A stretch of DNA of 64,000 nt from assembly GCA_022800755.1 (NCBI GenBank), contig JAAWQX010000001.1, positions 124,001 to 188,000 on the forward strand, in the 5' to 3' direction. Shown piece after piece: positions 58,820-64,000 of this stretch. The DNA comes from Oscillospiraceae bacterium (GTDB lineage Bacteria > Bacillota > Clostridia > Oscillospirales > Oscillospiraceae). The notes below the pieces were generated by a model. The model was not told the DNA's origin and ran no database searches. It saw only the letters and a list, made by a program, of their open reading frames with translations. The first letter of the stretch is position 1. Every line of letters starts with the position of its first letter. Made by a program: the position numbers and the translations under genes.

Positions 58820-61800
58820 CTTCTCCCCCACCAAGCAACAGCAGCAGGCCATCGACGCCCGGGGCAGCGCCATTCTCGTCTCCGCCGCCGCCGGCTCCGG
58901 CAAGACCCGGGTGCTGACCCAGCGGCTCATGGCCTACCTCACCGAAACCCCGGCGAAAAGCATCGACAGCTTTCTCATCATCACCTACACCCGGGCCGCC
59001 GCCGGAGAACTGCGGGCCCGCATCACGGAAGAGCTCAGCCGGGCCATGGCCCAGCGCCCCGACGACCCGGGACTGCGGCGGCAGTACGCCCTTTTGGGCC
59101 GCGCCCAGATCGGCACCATCCACAGCTTTTGCATGGACCTGCTGCGCCGGCACTGTATGGGCCTGGGGCTCAGCCCCGACTTCCAGGTAGCCGACGAGAC
59201 CCGCGCCGCCGCCATGAAGCGCGCCGCTCTGACCCGGACCCTGGAAGCCGCTTATGAGCGCATCGATACCGACGACGCGTTCCGCCTTTTGGTGGACACC
59301 GTAGGCGCCGGGCGGGACGACGCCCGTTTGGAAGCGTTGATTTTAAAACTCCACGAAAAAATGCAGTCCCACCCAGACCCCGCCCGGTGGGCCGAACAGC
59401 AGCGCAGCGCCCTGTACGCCGAGGGTGTCACCGATGCCGGGGACACCGTCTGGGGACAGTATTTGCTGGAGCAAACTGCCCGGGATGCCGGATACTGGGC
59501 CGATGTCATGGATAGGTTGCTTGCGCTCATGTCCCGGCCGGAGTACGGATACATCGGAGAAAAATACGCCGGCAGTATCGCACAGACCGCCGACGGGCTC
59601 CGGGACTTTTCCCGGGCCGCCGGGCAGAGCTGGGACGCCGCGGCCGCCCTGGCGGACATCCCCTTCCCCCGGCTCGGTTCCCTGCGGGAGCCGCCTGACG
59701 CCGACGTGGTGGAGACCGTCAAGGCCCGCCGGGACGCGTGCAAAAAGGCCTGCGGAAAGTTCAAAACGGAGTTTTCCGAGCCCTCGGAAAAGGTCCTGTC
59801 CGACCTGCGCAAAACCGCGCCCGCCATGGACGCACTGCTGTCCCTGACCCTAGAGTTCGACAAGGCCTACGCCGCGGACAAGCGCCGGCGGGGGCTGGTG
59901 GACTACTCCGACCTGGAGCACTTCGCCGCCCGGTTGCTCTCCGACGCCGACGGCGCACCCACGCCCCTGGCCCGGGAGCTTTCCCAGCGCTATACGGAGA
60001 TCATGGTGGACGAGTACCAGGACGTGAACCAGGTACAGGAACTCATCTTCCGCTGTGTATCCAAAGATGGCGCAAACCTGTTTACCGTGGGCGACGTCAA
60101 GCAGTCAATCTACCGCTTCCGCCTGGCCGACCCCGGTATTTTCACGGAAAAATACCTCTCCTACGCCGATTACGACGGCGCGCCGGAGGACGTTCCCCGG
60201 CGCATCCTGCTGCAGCAGAACTTCCGCTCCCGGCGTGAAATTCTGGACGGCGCGAACGCGGTGTTTGAAAACATCATGTCCCGGCAGCTGGGCGAGTTGG
60301 ATTATGACGAGAACGCCCGGCTGAACCTGGGCGCGTCGTATGACGGGGCCGTCCCGCCGCCCACGCTGTACCTGCTGCGTGCGCCTCAGGCAAGCGAGGA
60401 CGAGGAGACCCCGGACCTCCACGCAGCGGAAGCCGGGTTTGTTGCCCGGCAGATTCGCCAAATCATCGACGGGCAGCTGCCCGTGACCGATGGAGCCGTT
60501 CAGCGTCCGGCCCGGTATTCGGACATCGTACTGCTCATGCGCTCGGTCAACACCGTCTCCGGCATCTACCGGCAGGCTCTGGCGGAACAGGGCATCCCCG
60601 TGCAGGCGGAGCAGGGCGGCGGATATTACGAAAGCCCGGAAATTTCCTTTATGATGTCCCTGCTGGCGGTCATTGACAACCCCTGTCAGGACGTGCCCCT
60701 CATCGCCGTACTGCGCTCGCCCTATCTGGCCTTCATGCCGGACGACCTCGCCGCCATCCGGGCGTGCAGCAGGAAAACGGATTTTTACCACGCCTTGTGC
60801 CTTCGGGCGGCGGAAGACGGCAAATGCCGCCGGTTTCTGGACCATTTGTCCACCCTGCGGCAAATTGCCCCGGACCTGCCGTTGCCGGAGCTGCTGTGGC
60901 ACATTTACGGAGATTTTTCCATTCTCACCGTCAGTTCCGCCATGGAAGACGGCGCTTTGCGCCGGCGGAACCTCATCGCGCTGATCGACCTGGCTGCGCA
61001 GTTTGAAGCCTCCGGCTATCAAGGGCTGCGGCGCTTTGTGCGCTGGCTGGGCCGTCAGGCCGAATCCGGGCAGGAGCCGCCCCTCGCCGGTGCCGACAAC
61101 GCCGATGCGGTGCGCATTATGAGCATCCACAAATCAAAAGGCCTGGAATTCCCCATCGTATTTTTGTGCGATACCGCCCGGCGGTTCAATAAATCCGACA
61201 CCATGGACACCGTCCTGGTCCACCCGGACCTGGGCCTCGGCCCCAAAGTCACGGACACCCGCCGGGGCATCGAATTTCACTCCATGCCCCGGCGGGCCAT
61301 CGCCCGGAAGATGAATCAGGAGACCCTCAGCGAGGAAATGCGGCTGCTTTATGTGGCCATGACCCGTGCAAAAGAGTACCTTGTTATGACCGCCGCGCTG
61401 AAAGATCCCGACAAAACCGTAGGCGAACTGGCGCCGCTGGTGTCCGCGCCCATGCCGCCCCAAATTCTGGCCAACGCCGGCGCGCCGGTGCAGTGGCTCA
61501 TTTCCGCGGCGCTGGCGGACCGGCAGACCCATCTTTCCATTCAGTACGCCGACTTGCAGGATGTGGAAAACACGCCCTCCGTCGTCCCCGGCACTTGCCC
61601 GGTCTTTGACGACGGGCTGCTGGAAAGCATTCGGGAAAACCTGCGCTTTGTCTACCCCCATGCCGCCGCGCAGGAGATTCCTTCCAAGCTCACCGCCACG
61701 GAACTCAAGCACATTGGCGACGAATCCGACCCGGACGCCGCCGCACTGACGGATTCCCGGGACCGCCGTTTCCGCGCGTTCTCCCCCGGCGCGGCGGCGC

Positions 61801-62312
61801 GGCTCACCGCGGCCCAGCGGGGTACGGCCACCCATCTGGTGTTCCAGCACATCGACATCGCCCAAACCCAAACGCTCGCCCAGGTGGAACAGGAAATCGC
61901 CCGGCTGAAAACCCTGGGCTTCCTCACCGCCCAGCAGGCCGGGGCCGTGGACGCCCGGCAGATCTACCGCTTTTTCGCTTCTCCCGAGGGCGGGGAATTG
62001 CGGGACGCGGACAGTGTGCTGCGGGAATTCAAATTTTCCCTCCTGCGCCCCGCCGGCGCGTATTTCCCCGGCGGCGGAGACGACGAACTGCTGCTGCAAG
62101 GCGTGATCGACTGCGCGGCGGAAAAAAACGGCGTATGGACCGTCATCGACTACAAAACCGATTTCGTCACTGCCGACACCGTCCAGGCCCGGGGTGAATT
62201 CTATCGCAGCCAGGTGGCGGCGTATCAGCAGGCACTTGTTGAAATCACCGGAAAACCCGTGGCAAAAACGGTTTTGTATTTCCTGCACCCCGGAATTTCC
62301 ATTACTTTTTGA
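58812..62312 (+). CDS. addA: ATP-dependent helicase/nuclease subunit A
   Basis: ILVSAAAGSGKTRVLTQRLM, MVDEYQDVNQVQELIF, RIMSIHKSKGLEFPIVFL, TVIDYKTDFV. Confidence 0.96.
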   Translation: MSDFSPTKQQQQAIDARGSAILVSAAAGSGKTRVLTQRLMAYLTETPAKSIDSFLIITYTRAAAGELRARITEELSRAMAQRPDDPGLRRQYALLGRAQIGTIHSFCMDLLRRHCMGLGLSPDFQVADETRAAAMKRAALTRTLEAAYERIDTDDAFRLLVDTVGAGRDDARLEALILKLHEKMQSHPDPARWAEQQRSALYAEGVTDAGDTVWGQYLLEQTARDAGYWADVMDRLLALMSRPEYGYIGEKYAGSIAQTADGLRDFSRAAGQSWDAAAALADIPFPRLGSLREPPDADVVETVKARRDACKKACGKFKTEFSEPSEKVLSDLRKTAPAMDALLSLTLEFDKAYAADKRRRGLVDYSDLEHFAARLLSDADGAPTPLARELSQRYTEIMVDEYQDVNQVQELIFRCVSKDGANLFTVGDVKQSIYRFRLADPGIFTEKYLSYADYDGAPEDVPRRILLQQNFRSRREILDGANAVFENIMSRQLGELDYDENARLNLGASYDGAVPPPTLYLLRAPQASEDEETPDLHAAEAGFVARQIRQIIDGQLPVTDGAVQRPARYSDIVLLMRSVNTVSGIYRQALAEQGIPVQAEQGGGYYESPEISFMMSLLAVIDNPCQDVPLIAVLRSPYLAFMPDDLAAIRACSRKTDFYHALCLRAAEDGKCRRFLDHLSTLRQIAPDLPLPELLWHIYGDFSILTVSSAMEDGALRRRNLIALIDLAAQFEASGYQGLRRFVRWLGRQAESGQEPPLAGADNADAVRIMSIHKSKGLEFPIVFLCDTARRFNKSDTMDTVLVHPDLGLGPKVTDTRRGIEFHSMPRRAIARKMNQETLSEEMRLLYVAMTRAKEYLVMTAALKDPDKTVGELAPLVSAPMPPQILANAGAPVQWLISAALADRQTHLSIQYADLQDVENTPSVVPGTCPVFDDGLLESIRENLRFVYPHAAAQEIPSKLTATELKHIGDESDPDAAALTDSRDRRFRAFSPGAAARLTAAQRGTATHLVFQHIDIAQTQTLAQVEQEIARLKTLGFLTAQQAGAVDARQIYRFFASPEGGELRDADSVLREFKFSLLRPAGAYFPGGGDDELLLQGVIDCAAEKNGVWTVIDYKTDFVTADTVQARGEFYRSQVAAYQQALVEITGKPVAKTVLYFLHPGISITF

Positions 62313-62417
62313 CGTTTAGGTCTTGCAATTGCGCGCATTCTATGGTAGAATCACACTTGCGTCTTGTAACCACATGGAACCATGTACTCAAGACAGTCTA
62401 ATTGAAGGAGAATCGCC

Positions 62418-62618
62418 ATGAAGGAAGGGATCCATCCCGATTATCAGCCCACCACCATCCGCTGCGCCTGCGGCGCGGTGTATGAGACCGGCTCCACGAA
62501 AAAGGATATCACGGTCGAAATCTGCGCCAAGTGCCATCCGTTCTACACCGGCAAGCAGAAGCTGGTCGATACCAGCGGCCGCGTGGACAAGTTCAACAAG
62601 CGCTACGGCGTGAAATAA
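62418..62618 (+). CDS. rpmE: 50S ribosomal protein L31
   Basis: [59 protein letters not shown]. Confidence 0.97.
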   Translation: MKEGIHPDYQPTTIRCACGAVYETGSTKKDITVEICAKCHPFYTGKQKLVDTSGRVDKFNKRYGVK

Positions 62619-62640
62619 GGCTGATCCTATCGGAAACGAT

Positions 62641-62678
62641 AAAGGAAGCGCCCCGTAAATGCGGGGCGCTTCCTTTTT
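62641..62678. terminator. Bidirectional terminator between rpmE and spo0A
   Basis: AAAGGAAGCGCCCC-GTAAAT-GCGGGGCGCTTCCTTT. Confidence 0.85.
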
Positions 62679-63456
62679 ATTTCCCTTCCATGGCTTTGCG
62701 CTGCAAGACCAGGCGGTCAGCGATCATCGCGATAAACTCGCTGTTCGTGGGCTTCCCTTTGATGCCCGAAACCGTGTAGCCGAAGAACTTTTGCAGCACT
62801 TCCACATCGCCCCGGTCCCAAGCGACCTCAATGGCGTGGCGGATGGCCCGTTCCACACGGGACGGCGTTGTATTGAACTTCTTCGCCACCGCGGGGTACA
62901 AAACCTTTGTCACGCCGCCCAGCATTTCCATGTCGTTGGACGTGAGCACAATAGCTTCCCGCAGATATTGATAGCCCTTGATATGCGCCGGAACGCCGAT
63001 CTCGTGGATGATATCCGTGACCATCGCCTCAAGACTGGGCGCGGGGACCTCCATTACAGGAGTGCTCACCATCCGCAGACTCTTGCTGGCCCGCAGCTCC
63101 CGCATTTTCAGCAGCAGAGACGGGACATCCACAGGCTTGGGCGCAAAATAGGCAGCGCCTAAATTGCCGCAGTCCGCACAGGTCTGACTGTTCACGAAAG
63201 CGCTCATCACGATTACGTCACCGCTCAGCCCCAGCTCCGAAAATTTTCTTAAAATGCCAAGGCCATCCAGTTTGGGCTGTACCAACTCCATGAGTACGAT
63301 ATCCGGATTGAACTGCTGCATCATCGATACCGTTTCCAAACCATCTTTTGTCTCCCCGACCACGATCATGTCCTCTTCCTCGGAAATGACATCCTTCAAG
63401 ACCAGCCGGAAGTCGTCCTCCGGCTCCGCGATCAGGACACGCATTTTGGTTTCCAT
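62677..63456 (-). CDS. spo0A: Spo0A-type sporulation response regulator (noncanonical receiver)
   Basis: C-terminal Spo0A domain: [68 protein letters not shown]; receiver with KP-type switch Lys. Confidence 0.92.
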   Translation of the reverse strand: METKMRVLIAEPEDDFRLVLKDVISEEEDMIVVGETKDGLETVSMMQQFNPDIVLMELVQPKLDGLGILRKFSELGLSGDVIVMSAFVNSQTCADCGNLGAAYFAPKPVDVPSLLLKMRELRASKSLRMVSTPVMEVPAPSLEAMVTDIIHEIGVPAHIKGYQYLREAIVLTSNDMEMLGGVTKVLYPAVAKKFNTTPSRVERAIRHAIEVAWDRGDVEVLQKFFGYTVSGIKGKPTNSEFIAMIADRLVLQRKAMEGK

Positions 63457-63641
63457 AACTTTTCTCCTCCATATTTTGATTAACGGCGAGCATTTTTTCT
63501 ATGTACGCCTGTATGCCGCTTAACTACCTATGATTGTACACATCGAATTGTAGTATTTCAATAACAAAATGGTAAAAAACGGAAATTATTTGTTGACATA
63601 ATATGACCGGATTCTTCCTAATTCTACAATTCCCGACAGTG

Positions 63642-63648
63642 TTCGACA
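63642..63648. promoter_or_regulatory. 0A-box-like heptamer (TTCGACA / TGTCGAA) upstream of spo0A
   Basis: Exact match to the TGTCGAA core; 186 bp upstream of the spo0A start. Confidence 0.45.
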
Positions 63649-63716
63649 GAATTCAACACAAGACCCGCTCTTTCCCGAACTTTCTCATTTGTCATTTTTC
63701 GTCACCGTTTCCCAAA

Positions 63717-63753
63717 ATGCGCCCCCATCTGCCAAATGCGGATGGGGGCGCAT
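63717..63753. terminator. Strong inverted repeat, terminator of the minus-strand NYN gene
   Basis: ATGCGCCCCCATC-N11-GATGGGGGCGCAT. Confidence 0.75.
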
Positions 63754-63755
63754 TG

Positions 63756-64000
63756 TTACGTTCCCGGGTAGTTTTTGTCTTTTGGAAGCGTCTTTTCAAT
63801 CACGTCACCAATCTGCGCCAGAATTCCCCGCACCTCCAACCCGAATTCCCGGGCGGAGATCCGCAGGATCCCAGACCGCAGCGCGGAAAGCTGAATCAGT
63901 GCGTCGGAGGTGGCGACCTTGACCCTGTAATTTCGCCCAATGGAATTGGCAAGCCGTTCAATATACAGGTCTCCGCTCTCGTTTTCCTTTGTGAATACCA
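63756..64000 (-). CDS. NYN-domain (YacP/Rae1-like) protein, C-terminal part; runs off the right edge
   Basis: Reverse translation ...ENESGDLYIERLANSIGRNYRVKVATSDALIQLSALRSGILRISAREFGLEVRGILAQIGDVIEKTLPKDKNYPGT*. Confidence 0.75.
   Translation of the reverse strand, partial: VFTKENESGDLYIERLANSIGRNYRVKVATSDALIQLSALRSGILRISAREFGLEVRGILAQIGDVIEKTLPKDKNYPGT

Noticed and set aside
55721-58930. Long minus-strand ORFs (628 and 385 aa)
   Set aside because: Antisense to addB, GC-driven artefacts with no recognisable domains.

Overview
The window is a low-to-mid-GC Firmicutes (Clostridia, Oscillospiraceae-like) chromosome segment. All calls come from reading the sequence and the supplied ORFs; no database search was run. 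Housekeeping blocks: a partial heavy-metal P-type ATPase (1-1341, -); a pyrimidine cluster pyrC-K-D-F-E-B-I (1467-7012, -); an FMN-riboswitch-led ribD-ribE-ribBA-ribH operon (7118-10872, +); rex/purM; two HlyC/CorC CBS proteins; hprK-murB-rapZ-whiA-dnaE (-); rpmB; addBA; rpmE; spo0A; and a partial NYN-domain gene. The accessory zone (about 11-40 kb) is the interesting part. It holds a 5'-truncated PucR regulator abutting a small ORF cassette with 27-bp terminal inverted repeats, a degenerate IS110 transposase, a TetR gene with an in-frame amber codon, and a minus-strand operon (SLC13 x2, Fe-S flavin enoate-reductase-like, CobW-like, DUF362, small ORF, aldo/keto reductase). Next come a xis/int pair and an ~11.2-kb integrated element (28811-40035). 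That element is bounded by a 48-bp exact duplication of the 3' end of an initiator tRNA-fMet gene. It carries a second catabolic-looking cassette (SLC13, SDR x2, DUF3237, enoate-reductase-like, two PucR-type regulators) plus mobilization remnants (MobC, truncated relaxase, hairpin-rich oriT candidate) and its own integrase. Two tyrosine integrases each sit next to a copy of the same tRNA 3' end, suggesting tandem accretion at one tRNA. Other notable signals are a Spo0A whose phospho-acceptor position reads Glu instead of Asp, a CobW-like GTPase without a visible CxCC motif, and a yvcK-less rapZ/whiA junction filled with perfect hairpins.
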